Below are positions 1 through 6,786 of a stretch of DNA of 26,056 nt, in pieces; position 1 is the first letter of the stretch, and every line of letters begins with the position of its first letter. The position numbers and the translations under genes are program-made. This stretch comes from Bacillota bacterium (GTDB lineage Bacteria; Bacillota; Dethiobacteria; SKNC01): contig SKNC01000061.1 in NCBI GenBank assembly GCA_007120745.1, positions 1 through 26,056 on the forward strand. Reading direction: 5' to 3'. The notes beneath the pieces were generated by a model that had not been told where the DNA came from, searched no databases, and saw only the letters and a program-made list of their open reading frames with translations.

Positions 1-2
1 AC

Positions 3-62
3 CGCTCGGAAAAAGCCACAGAATTTTTTGAGGGAATGTTTGATGAGCTGAAGGAAGGATAG
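3..62 (+). CDS. C-terminal end of an upstream gene (partial)
   Basis: One reading frame is open from the window edge to a TAG stop and ends in the residues RSEKATEFFEGMFDELKEG. The other two forward frames hit stops earlier. The tail is acidic and looks helical, as many protein C-termini do. It lies 71 nt before the start chosen for the iron-sulfur protein, in the same direction, so the two could be co-transcribed. The piece is too short to name a family. It could also be chance reading, but the clean ending just before a gene with a good ribosome site favours a real stop. Confidence 0.45.
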   Translation, partial: RSEKATEFFEGMFDELKEG

Positions 63-133
63 AAACAAAGAAGTAATTGCAAGGGACCGGGTCCTGGCTC
101 ATGGCACCAATTATATGGAGGGGAATATTCATC

Positions 134-952
134 ATGTGTGAATTTTGCACCCAACACGGGGACGGCAAAAAGTGGTACGAGAACATGGAAAATTATACCC
201 GGGAAGTGTTTTCCCAGGTCAGTTCTGAGGAGAAACTAAAAAAATATCTCCGGGGTTTTCGCCGGAGGCTGTCCTTCTGGCCTTTTGCTGCGTACTGGTT
301 TAAACAGCGAATCCCTGCCATTTATGACTCGCTGGTTTATCCCCGGGTTACCTCCAGCCTGAAAAAACATCATTTTGGACAGGTGATTCCGCTGGAAGAT
401 GCGGAAAATATATTAGAAAATGTAGGAACCATCGTGCAGTTTCCCTGTGTCTGCCGCAGGGTAATATCCCGGAGAGAGTTGGGTTACTGCCTGGGGGTGG
501 GGATGGACATGACGGAGATTGTAAAGGATGTCCCGGACTTCAGTAATTATCAACTTTTGTCTACGGAAGAGGCGGTAAACCTGGTCCGCCAGTTGGAGGG
601 AGAGGGAATGATGCACAGTATCTGGACCTTTGAAACTCCCTTTATCGGAGGGATGTGCAGCTGCGACCGGGATTGTATGGCCTACAATGTGCAGGTAAGG
701 ATGAAAATCGGCAGGGCCATGTGGAGAGCGGAGTATGTGGCGGAGATTGAAACTGAAAGCTGCAGTGGATGCAGAAGGTGTGAAAAAAGCTGTCTTTTTG
801 AAGCAGTGGAATATAACCGTGTGGAGAAAAAGTGCAGTATTAACATGAATAATTGCTACGGCTGTGGAATCTGCCGTACCTTCTGCCATAAAAATGCCAT
901 TACCCTGTCAGATCGCAAATATCATTTTGGCGATAACCATGTAATCTGGTAA
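134..952 (+). CDS. 4Fe-4S dicluster ferredoxin-domain protein
   Basis: Probably a cytoplasmic electron-transfer or redox-sensing protein of 272 residues. Two ferredoxin-type motifs sit at the C-terminus: C210-x2-C213-x2-C216-x3-C220 and C241-x2-C244-x2-C247-x3-C251, each with the trailing small-residue pattern of bacterial 4Fe-4S folds. The first 200 residues carry further cysteines: C2 and C5 at the extreme N-terminus, C105/C107 in FPCVCRR, C119, and C175/C177/C181 in MCSCDRDC. These could bind another metal centre. The ATG at 134 is chosen over the upstream start at 77 because GGAGGGG lies 10 nt before it and MCEFC makes a sensible start. No transmembrane segment or partner dehydrogenase is visible. 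The next gene is a deacetylase-fold protein 134 nt downstream. The family is recognised only by its domains and the substrate is unknown. Confidence 0.8.
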   Translation: MCEFCTQHGDGKKWYENMENYTREVFSQVSSEEKLKKYLRGFRRRLSFWPFAAYWFKQRIPAIYDSLVYPRVTSSLKKHHFGQVIPLEDAENILENVGTIVQFPCVCRRVISRRELGYCLGVGMDMTEIVKDVPDFSNYQLLSTEEAVNLVRQLEGEGMMHSIWTFETPFIGGMCSCDRDCMAYNVQVRMKIGRAMWRAEYVAEIETESCSGCRRCEKSCLFEAVEYNRVEKKCSINMNNCYGCGICRTFCHKNAITLSDRKYHFGDNHVIW

Positions 953-1019
953 TTCCCGGGGTTCAGCGCCGGTTCAACTATAACTTCTGCTGCGATTGGC
1001 TCATTTCGGCTCCCGGGAA
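953..1019 (+). repeat. 8-bp inverted repeat after the iron-sulfur protein gene
   Basis: TTCCCGGG at 953-960, directly after the stop codon, is matched by its complement CCCGGGAA at 1012-1019. The arms could pair in the transcript around a 51-nt loop. No run of T follows immediately, so this is not a standard terminator. Each arm also contains the palindrome CCCGGG, so the match is less significant than its length suggests. Confidence 0.3.
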
Positions 1020-1086
1020 CTTTGCAGCACTTTCTGTTTTTGGAATTCTCACCCACTTACTCTTCAATTAAGAATGGGAGGATAAC

Positions 1087-1923
1087 ATGAAAACCGGTGT
1101 ATTTTTCCATCAATTATTCAGCCAGAAATATTGGCCTGTCATGGGGCATAAGTTTAAAGATTTTCCGCAGGCAATGGAAGAAGTGCTGGTGCTTCCGGAA
1201 GTGGTTTTGCTGGAGCCTCAAAAAGTCAGCAATCTCCTGCTGCACCAGGTACACGAGGGGCAGCTGGTTGAGAGCCTTTTCAGGCAGGACTATGCCCAGG
1301 GAGCCCTTTATTCCGTGGGGGGCTGTGTGGAGGCGGTGGAAAAGGTGTACCGGGGTGAACTGAAAAACGCCCTGGTCTTTAACGTGGCGGCAGGGCACCA
1401 TGCCGGCTATTATAATGCATGGGGGGGCACATATATTTCCTCTACGGGACCGGCCCTGGCAAACCTGCAGCAAAAATTTAGTGGGGTAAGGGCAGCCATT
1501 ATTGACACCGACAGCCATCACGGGGACGGAACCCGGGAAATTTTCCTGGGGGACCGCCAGGTGCTGCACGTATGCTTCTGCGACCTGGAGGTGGTGGAGG
1601 ACCTGGGGACCAAGGTGGATGTCAGGGTGGGGAAAAACATGACTGATGAGGAGTACCTGGAAAAGGTGAGGAGTGAGTTCTTCCCCCGGGCCCGGGAATT
1701 TGGTCCGGAGATAATCATCCACCTTTTGGGTCATGATACTCATAAAGATGATTATGGACCCCGGGGCCTGAGCCGGGAATTTTTTATAGACCTGGTCAAA
1801 GAGCTGAAAGGCCTGGCGGAGGAGGTCTGCTCAGGAAAACTGGTGATCATCACCATGGGAGGTTCCAACCGGATGGTATCAAAATATATACATCCTCGTA
1901 TACTGGAGATGTTGGCAAATTGA
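1087..1923 (+). CDS. histone deacetylase-fold (arginase/deacetylase superfamily) protein
   Basis: A protein of 278 residues related to zinc deacetylases of the HDAC/AcuC/acetylpolyamine amidohydrolase group. Visible landmarks are the tandem histidines in AAGHHAG (H104-H105), the metal-binding block DTDSHHGDGT (140-149, with D142 and H144 as likely zinc ligands) and GHDTHKDD (215-222, with D217 as the likely third ligand). The usual GGGGY motif, whose tyrosine stabilises the transition state in classical enzymes, reads MGGSNR here, so the catalytic tyrosine is missing or displaced. It is shorter than typical AcuC or HDAC domains (about 310-380 residues). The start follows GGGAGG at a normal distance. 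Its neighbour is a ferredoxin-like protein, which gives no clear functional hint. Fold assignment is confident. Deacetylase activity and substrate are open. Confidence 0.78.
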   Translation: MKTGVFFHQLFSQKYWPVMGHKFKDFPQAMEEVLVLPEVVLLEPQKVSNLLLHQVHEGQLVESLFRQDYAQGALYSVGGCVEAVEKVYRGELKNALVFNVAAGHHAGYYNAWGGTYISSTGPALANLQQKFSGVRAAIIDTDSHHGDGTREIFLGDRQVLHVCFCDLEVVEDLGTKVDVRVGKNMTDEEYLEKVRSEFFPRAREFGPEIIIHLLGHDTHKDDYGPRGLSREFFIDLVKELKGLAEEVCSGKLVIITMGGSNRMVSKYIHPRILEMLAN

Positions 1924-1985
1924 TTTTTTGTCAAAATAAATACTGCATGAAATTAACACAATAACTACATCTTCTAAAAAACCAT

Positions 1986-2014
1986 TTGACAAAAGTTTTT
2001 TTCAATAGTAAAAT
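1986..2014 (+). promoter_or_regulatory. sigma-A promoter of the T-box/aro operon
   Basis: The -35 box TTGACA (1986-1991) and the -10 box TAAAAT (2009-2014) are separated by exactly 17 nt. They lie 60 nt after the deacetylase-like gene and about 30 nt before the T-box stem I, which places the transcript start near 2021. Confidence 0.8.
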
Positions 2015-2040
2015 TAACCTCAAAATTAGGAAATTGCTAT

Positions 2041-2328
2041 TTCGATGACCGGGAAGAGTACGTATGCATGGGGCTGAAGAGAGCCGGGGGGTGCTGAGAC
2101 CCCGGCGCCGGATTCATACTGAATACACCCGGGAGAGGCAAACCGAAAGCTGCAGGTTTAAAGCCGCGGCTGGTAGGCTTTGACGGGTTTTCCCGCCGTT
2201 AAAAGGGAGGGGGTATAAGAAGGGTAAGCCCTTCCGTACCTTACTAAGTGGGTTGTATAGATATCAACCAATCGGGGTGGTACCGCGGAAGAACAGCTTT
2301 CGTCCCTATGGGAAGGAAAGCTTTTTTT
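2041..2328 (+). promoter_or_regulatory. T-box leader, tyrosine-specific (UAC specifier)
   Basis: This leader senses uncharged tRNA and controls read-through into aroF. Stem I closes by pairing CCGGG (2049-2053) with CCCGG (2128-2132), and its upper helix pairs GTATG (2062-2066) with CATAC (2115-2119). The internal loop between them has AAGAGTAC on the 5' side, matching the conserved AGUA motif, and TGAATACA on the 3' side. The codon after TGAA is TAC at 2124-2126, a tyrosine specifier followed by A as is usual. The T-box sequence GGGTGGTACCGCGG is at 2275-2288. Its UGGU pairs with an ACCA tRNA end, consistent with the A73 discriminator of tRNA-Tyr. A terminator follows at 2295-2328. The downstream genes make DAHP and tyrosine precursors, which agrees with the specifier. 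Tyrosine identity comes from sequence and structure reading, not from a covariance search. Confidence 0.93.
2295..2328 (+). terminator. regulated terminator of the tyrosine T-box
   Basis: AGCTTT (2295-2300) pairs with AAAGCT (2317-2322), extended inside by TCCC with GGGA, and a run of seven T ends the hairpin. The 5' arm lies just after the T-box sequence, so antiterminator and terminator are alternative folds, as in known T-box leaders. Confidence 0.88.
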
Positions 2329-2330
2329 AA

Positions 2331-2368
2331 TGTAGTGGTTTTTTGAAAAAGCAAAGGTGTTCACTACA
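2331..2368 (+). repeat. inverted repeat between T-box terminator and aroF
   Basis: TGTAGTG (2331-2337) and CACTACA (2362-2368) are perfect complements around a 24-nt A/T-rich spacer, in the 114 nt between the T-box terminator and aroF. It is not followed by a T-run. It may be a second RNA hairpin in the read-through transcript or a DNA-binding site. Function unknown. Confidence 0.35.
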
Positions 2369-2442
2369 TAAAATGAACAACTTCGGTATTGGAAATACTA
2401 TATCCAAACCGGCGCTGCTCATAGTTTAAGGAGGGAAAAAGA

Positions 2443-3456
2443 GTGATTGTTGTGATGAATCCCGGGGCAAAAAAAGAGCAGGTTGACCATGTCATTTTAC
2501 GGCTTACACAACTTGGTTTTGGCATCCATCTTTCCGAAGGGGAATCCCGCACGGTGATCGGAGCCATTGGGGACCGGAGTAAAGCTCTTTCTATAGGGCT
2601 GGAAGCCATGGAGGGAGTAGAAAAAGTTGTACCCATATCAAAGCCCTTTAAACTGGTCAGCAGAGAATTTAGGAAGGATGACACCGTAATTGAACTGAAC
2701 GGGGTCAGGATTGGAGATGAAAAAGTTATAGTTATGGCAGGTCCCTGTGCGGTGGAAAGTGAAGAGCAGGTACACCAGATCGCAGAAGCTATAAAAAAGG
2801 CCGGGGCAGATGTTTTAAGGGGCGGCGCCTTTAAACCCCGGACCTCACCGTATGCGTTCCAGGGCATGGAGGAAGAGGGACTGAAGCTTCTGGCGGAAGC
2901 CCGGGAGAAAACCGGCCTACTCATCGTTACAGAGGTAGTGAATCCTCAATGCGTGCCTCTGGTAGAAAAATATGCAGATATTCTGCAGGTGGGTGCCAGG
3001 AACATGCAGAACTTTCACCTTTTAAGGGAGCTGGGAAAGACCCGCAAGCCGGTCCTTTTAAAACGGGGCCTTTCCGCCACCATTGAAGAGTGGCTGATGG
3101 CTGCGGAATATCTGATGTCCGGGGGAAATTATAATGTGATTCTATGCGAGAGGGGTATCCGGACCTTTGAGACCTATACCCGCAATACCCTGGATTTAAG
3201 TGCCATACCTATTGTGAAGGAACTCAGTCACCTGCCGGTCATTGTAGACCCCAGCCACGGTACCGGACAGCGCAAACTGGTTTCCTCCATGTGTAAGGCA
3301 GCCATTGCCGCCGGGGCGGACGGGTTGATGATTGAAGTTCATCCAGATCCGGAAAGGGCATTATGTGATGGCCCGCAGTCTCTAAACCCGGCACAATTTA
3401 TGGAATTGATGAATGGGCTGAGACGGGTGGCCGTAAGCGTGGACCGTACCCTCTAA
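2443..3456 (+). CDS. aroF: 3-deoxy-7-phosphoheptulonate (DAHP) synthase, type I-beta
   Basis: Condenses phosphoenolpyruvate with erythrose 4-phosphate, the committed step of aromatic amino-acid synthesis. At 337 residues it matches the type I-beta class, with a ferredoxin-like/ACT-like regulatory domain at about residues 1-70 and the TIM-barrel catalytic domain after it. Active-site blocks are visible: AGPCAVES with metal-ligand C102, FKPRTSPYAFQG, QVGARNMQN, LLKRG, ERGIRTFETYTRNTLDL, VDPSHGTGQR with H272, MIEVHPDP with E298, and CDGPQSL with D309. The N-terminal domain in this class is the site of feedback inhibition, often by tyrosine. The GTG start is chosen because AAGGAGGG lies 7 nt upstream. 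It is first in the operon behind the tyrosine T-box, so both enzyme activity and transcription may respond to tyrosine. Identification is firm. Confidence 0.96.
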   Translation: MIVVMNPGAKKEQVDHVILRLTQLGFGIHLSEGESRTVIGAIGDRSKALSIGLEAMEGVEKVVPISKPFKLVSREFRKDDTVIELNGVRIGDEKVIVMAGPCAVESEEQVHQIAEAIKKAGADVLRGGAFKPRTSPYAFQGMEEEGLKLLAEAREKTGLLIVTEVVNPQCVPLVEKYADILQVGARNMQNFHLLRELGKTRKPVLLKRGLSATIEEWLMAAEYLMSGGNYNVILCERGIRTFETYTRNTLDLSAIPIVKELSHLPVIVDPSHGTGQRKLVSSMCKAAIAAGADGLMIEVHPDPERALCDGPQSLNPAQFMELMNGLRRVAVSVDRTL

Positions 3457-3487
3457 CAAATGATTGAGTATTGAATGGAGAACTGTT

Positions 3488-4597
3488 ATGGATAAAGAAC
3501 TTTTCAAAAAAGCAGCCATCATTGGAGTCGGCTTGATGGGAGGATCCCTGGGAATGGCCTTGAGGAACCGCAGTCTGGCTGGTGAAGTGGTGGGCATGTT
3601 TCGGGATATGAATAAAATGCAAACGGCCGAGGCCCTGGGTGCTGTAGATAGAGGTGCTGCAGAACTTTCAGAAGCTGTGGAAGAAGCAGAACTGGTGGTA
3701 GTGGCTACGCCTGTGGGAATAAGTATTTCAGTAATTCAAGAAATGATCCCTTTTCTAAAGCCCGGATGTATAATCACGGACCTGGGCAGTACTAAAGGAG
3801 AAATAACCGGGGCCATTGAGGAGCTTTTGCCTCCGGAAATATTTTTTGTAGGAGGGCACCCCATGACGGGTTCGGAAGAATCCGGGGTGGAAGCGGCAAA
3901 TCCTTATCTTCTGGAGAATGCCATTTACGTTTTGACTGCCACAGAAAAAACGGATACCTCTGCGCTGCAGGCGGTTAAGTTAATGGTGGAAGAAATCGGA
4001 GCCCAGTGCATGATAATGGATCCCCAGGAGCATGACCTGCTGGTGGCGGCGGTAAGCCATCTGCCTCACCTCACCGCAGCCCTGCTGGTTAACACCCTTC
4101 ACGATACCGGTGTGAATTTGCAAAAGGCCTTGTTTTTGGCAGCCGGTGGGTTCAGGGATACCACCCGGATTGCCATGAGCAGTCCCCAAATGTGGCGGGA
4201 TATTTGTTTGTCCAATCGAGAGATGATTCTGAAACGGTTGGAAGTTTTTAAGAAACAAATTCAGGAATTAGAATATCTGCTGGGGCAGGGGGATGGAGAA
4301 AGCTTGATACGGGAATTCCAGAAGGCCCGGGAGACCCGCTTGAACATTCCTAAAAGGGTTAAAGGGCTCCTTCCTGGGATTTATGACCTGGTAGTGCTGG
4401 TAGCCGATGTTCCTGGAGTAATCGGAAAAATGGCTACCCTTTTTGGAAACAAGGGGATTAATATTAAGGACATAGAAATATTAAAAAGCAGGGAAGAAGA
4501 GGGCGGCTCAATCCGATTCAGTTTCTCCACCCTGGAGGAAAGGGACAGGGCTCTTAAAGTCCTGGAAGACGAAGGCTTCCAGGCTGCCGTCCGGTAA
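3488..4597 (+). CDS. tyrA: prephenate dehydrogenase with C-terminal ACT domain
   Basis: Oxidatively decarboxylates prephenate to 4-hydroxyphenylpyruvate on the tyrosine branch. The protein has 369 residues from the ATG at 3488. The nucleotide-binding motif IGVGLMGGSLG is at about 12-22, followed by ATPVG, TDLGSTKG, the catalytic-histidine motif GGHPMTGSEESG (H124), VSHLPHL, and FRDTTRIA. An ACT domain occupies about residues 300-369 (VVLVADVPGVIGKMATLF and NIKDIEILKSREEEGG), the usual place for amino-acid feedback. The start at 3488 is preferred over a TTG at 3464 because GGAG lies 7 nt before it and the family starts close to the dinucleotide fold. It lies 31 nt after aroF in the T-box operon. 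No chorismate mutase domain is fused. Confidence 0.95.
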   Translation: MDKELFKKAAIIGVGLMGGSLGMALRNRSLAGEVVGMFRDMNKMQTAEALGAVDRGAAELSEAVEEAELVVVATPVGISISVIQEMIPFLKPGCIITDLGSTKGEITGAIEELLPPEIFFVGGHPMTGSEESGVEAANPYLLENAIYVLTATEKTDTSALQAVKLMVEEIGAQCMIMDPQEHDLLVAAVSHLPHLTAALLVNTLHDTGVNLQKALFLAAGGFRDTTRIAMSSPQMWRDICLSNREMILKRLEVFKKQIQELEYLLGQGDGESLIREFQKARETRLNIPKRVKGLLPGIYDLVVLVADVPGVIGKMATLFGNKGINIKDIEILKSREEEGGSIRFSFSTLEERDRALKVLEDEGFQAAVR

Positions 4598-4622
4598 TTT
4601 TTAAATAAACAAGGAGCGGAAA

Positions 4623-5900
4623 ATGGAACTGATTATTCAACCTAAACCCTGTATCCAGGGGAAAATTAATGTACCCGGGGATAAATCTATATCTCACCGG
4701 GCCGTTATTTTTGGTTCCCTGGCCCAGGGGGTTACTGAAATTGAAGGATTTTTATGGGGGGAAGATTGTACCCGAACCATAGCATGTTTTCGCGAGATGG
4801 GAATAAACATTAATATTATAGATGAAAAGGTTGTGATCCAGGGGAAAGGGCTGAACGGTCTGCAGGAACCCGGTAATGTATTAGATGCCGGAAATTCCGG
4901 GACAACCGCCCGACTGCTTTTAGGAATTCTGGCAGGAAATCCTTTTTACAGCGTGCTTACGGGAGATTCCTCCTTACGAAACAGGCCTATGGGCAGGGTG
5001 GTTGAACCTTTGGCCCGCATGGGAGCCAGGATTATGGGAAGGAAAAACTCACGACTCCTTCCCCTGACGGTTATGGGGGGAAAGCTGAAGACCATAGATT
5101 ATCATTCACCGGTGGCCAGCGCACAGGTAAAGTCCTGTGTTCTGCTGGCAGGTCTTTTTGACCGGGGAGTGACTTCTGTAACCGAACCCTCTCTGTCCAG
5201 GGACCATACAGAAAGAATGCTTCAATACTTTGACATTCCCATTCAAAAAAAAGAATTAAGAGTTGAAGTCCAGGGAAATCATGGTTTTACCGGTCGACCC
5301 ATTAAAGTCCCCGGTGATTTTTCCTCCGCCGCCTTTTTTCTTACTGCGGCCGCTTCAATGCCGGGGTCAGACCTGACCATCTTAAATGTGGGAGTAAACC
5401 CCACCCGTACCGGTCTGCTGGAGGTTTTATCACAGATGGGAGCAGACATTACCCTTATGAATGAAAGGATAAACAATATGGAGCCGGCAGCGGATATTCG
5501 GGTTCAGGGAGCAGAGCTTAAAGGTGTAACCATTGGGGGGAGTTTAATACCCCGGTTAATTGATGAAATTCCCGTACTTACCGCAGCGGCGCTTTTGGCC
5601 CGGGGGAAAACGGAAATACGGGATGCTTCGGAATTGAGAGTTAAGGAGAGTGACCGGATTTCCACCATGATTGAAGAACTGGGTAAAATGGGGGCAGTGA
5701 TTGAGTCTTTGCCTGATGGGCTGAAAATTACAGGGCCTCAGAGACTTAAAGGAAGCCGCTGCATGAGTCACGGGGACCACCGGGTAGCCATGGCCCTGGC
5801 GGTAGCCGGCCTGTCGGCTGAAGGGCATACTCAAATTGCGGACAGCCAGTGCGTGGATATATCTTTCCCCGGGTTTGAAGAAGTACTAAACTTATTGTAA
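4623..5900 (+). CDS. aroA: 3-phosphoshikimate 1-carboxyvinyltransferase (EPSP synthase)
   Basis: Transfers the enolpyruvyl group of phosphoenolpyruvate to shikimate 3-phosphate, the sixth shikimate-pathway step, in the cytoplasm. Length is 425 residues, normal for the family. Seen in order: PGDKSISHRAVIFGSLA with K21, S22 and R26 of the substrate site, DAGNSGTTARLLLGILAG, GDSSLRNRPMGRV, SAQVKSCVLLAGL, SRDHTERML, PGDFSSAAFFLTAA, DEIPVLTAAAL, RVKESDRI and HGDHRVAMALAVAGL. It follows tyrA by 25 nt with AAGGAG before the ATG and is the last aromatic gene of this operon. No clear terminator follows, so transcripts may continue into the next gene. The glyphosate-site loop reads GNSGTTAR, as in many bacterial enzymes; sensitivity cannot be judged from this alone. 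Confidence 0.97.
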   Translation: MELIIQPKPCIQGKINVPGDKSISHRAVIFGSLAQGVTEIEGFLWGEDCTRTIACFREMGININIIDEKVVIQGKGLNGLQEPGNVLDAGNSGTTARLLLGILAGNPFYSVLTGDSSLRNRPMGRVVEPLARMGARIMGRKNSRLLPLTVMGGKLKTIDYHSPVASAQVKSCVLLAGLFDRGVTSVTEPSLSRDHTERMLQYFDIPIQKKELRVEVQGNHGFTGRPIKVPGDFSSAAFFLTAAASMPGSDLTILNVGVNPTRTGLLEVLSQMGADITLMNERINNMEPAADIRVQGAELKGVTIGGSLIPRLIDEIPVLTAAALLARGKTEIRDASELRVKESDRISTMIEELGKMGAVIESLPDGLKITGPQRLKGSRCMSHGDHRVAMALAVAGLSAEGHTQIADSQCVDISFPGFEEVLNLL

Positions 5901-5931
5901 AGACGGGATTTTTTTTAACTACAGCAGGATT

Positions 5932-5960
5932 TTGTCAAATCATGCCGAATTAAATATCTT
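5932..5960 (+). promoter_or_regulatory. possible promoter before the membrane-anchored protein
   Basis: TTGTCA (5932-5937) and TATCTT (5955-5960) are 17 nt apart in the 80-nt A/T-rich gap after aroA. The match is moderate. If real, the next gene can be transcribed independently of the tyrosine T-box. Confidence 0.4.
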
Positions 5961-5980
5961 ATTAAAAGGGGGGGATAAAT

Positions 5981-6586
5981 GTGCCAAGAAGGTTAAACCT
6001 GATTAAATTCGTACTCCCTTTTTTATTTATGTTTCTGCTGTTTGTTGTGATTAAAACGGACCTGGTAGGAGTTCATGATTGGCTGCCAAAAGACACTACC
6101 CAGATGATGGCTCAAGACCCCCCTTTCCGGGGACTGGGTAAAGATACTTTGGGGGAAGAGTTTAACATTTTTACGGAGGATATATCCCAGTTTCCAGACC
6201 GCCTGGGAGACATGCGGCTGGTTAAAGTCATCACCGGCAGTGAGGCCCTGGCCAATGTGCAGAGTTTTCAGGGCACTACAATAGATATTGCCAGGGCTTA
6301 CATCCCTCATTATCAAATCGCTAATAGACAGGCGATCATTTGGATTACCGAGTCACATGATGAGGAGGATGCGGTGAACCTCCTTCACAGGATTAACCTT
6401 CGAATTTCTGAAAATGAAAATTTCCATAATAACGAGGTTTTACGAAAAAAAGGTATCATGGTATACAAAGTTGAAAGGATGGGTTGGGTTAACTACTATT
6501 ATCGGAATGGAAACCGGATTTATTGGACAGCCATTCAGGATGATAACCCCAATGAAGTTCTATCCCTGGTGTTGGAGGCTTTTTAA
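5981..6586 (+). CDS. uncharacterised membrane-anchored protein
   Basis: I do not recognise this 201-residue protein. It starts at GTG with a GGGGGG ribosome site about 7 nt upstream. The N-terminus has basic residues (PRRLNLIK) followed by a strongly hydrophobic segment at about residues 8-25. This suggests an uncleaved signal anchor with the remainder outside the membrane. No lipobox cysteine is present. The rest is mixed alpha/beta with no cysteines and no obvious catalytic motif. The C-terminal part has aromatic-rich strands (WVNYYYRNGNRIYWTA). It lies between aroA and the his promoter, with a terminator after it. Location alone does not support a role in aromatic or histidine synthesis. 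It could be a lineage-specific cell-surface protein. Confidence 0.7.
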   Translation: MPRRLNLIKFVLPFLFMFLLFVVIKTDLVGVHDWLPKDTTQMMAQDPPFRGLGKDTLGEEFNIFTEDISQFPDRLGDMRLVKVITGSEALANVQSFQGTTIDIARAYIPHYQIANRQAIIWITESHDEEDAVNLLHRINLRISENENFHNNEVLRKKGIMVYKVERMGWVNYYYRNGNRIYWTAIQDDNPNEVLSLVLEAF

Positions 6587-6625
6587 AAAAATCTATTATT
6601 TTTTTTCATGCAAAAAGAGCATGAT

Positions 6626-6668
6626 ACCGGTGCCGTCGCACATAATAAATTTGACACATCGGTTTTTT
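6626..6668 (+). terminator. intrinsic terminator after the membrane-anchored protein gene
   Basis: ACCGGTG (6626-6632) pairs with CATCGGT (6657-6663), seven pairs including one G-U. The inner part can also pair GTG with CAC, and a T-run follows. It would separate the aro transcript from the his operon. The long loop makes it weaker than a textbook terminator. Confidence 0.55.
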
Positions 6669-6700
6669 ATTTTCACGAAGATAGGAACAGCGGCTGTTGG

Positions 6701-6729
6701 TTGACAGAGGATAAATTCAGTGGTAGAAT
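6701..6729 (+). promoter_or_regulatory. sigma-A promoter of the his operon
   Basis: TTGACA (6701-6706), a 17-nt spacer, then TAGAAT (6724-6729). The transcript would start near 6736, about 50 nt before the hisD ATG, so the leader is short and no T-box is present. Confidence 0.82.
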
Positions 6730-6734
6730 ACCCC

Positions 6735-6766
6735 TAGGTTTACTTTATCGCTTTACCTAAGTAAAG
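6735..6766 (+). promoter_or_regulatory. palindromic operator candidate at the his promoter
   Basis: CTTTACCTAAGTAAAG (6751-6766) is a perfect 6-bp inverted repeat around CTAA. It overlaps a second inverted repeat, TAGGT (6735-6739) with ACCTA (6755-6759). The block lies from about +1 to +31 of the predicted transcript, a typical repressor position. A DNA-binding regulator of histidine genes, for example of the TrpR-like YerC/HisR type, is possible, but I cannot match the site to a known motif. Confidence 0.5.
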
Positions 6767-6786
6767 CATGTGGAGGTGTAAAGGTT

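Noticed and set aside
953..1019. Rho-independent terminator after the iron-sulfur protein gene
   Set aside because: The inverted repeat has a 51-nt loop and no following T-run, so it was listed only as a repeat.
2158..2364. Minus-strand open frame of 68 codons over the aro leader
   Set aside because: It lies across the T-box structure, which fully explains the sequence. It has no supporting ribosome site or family.
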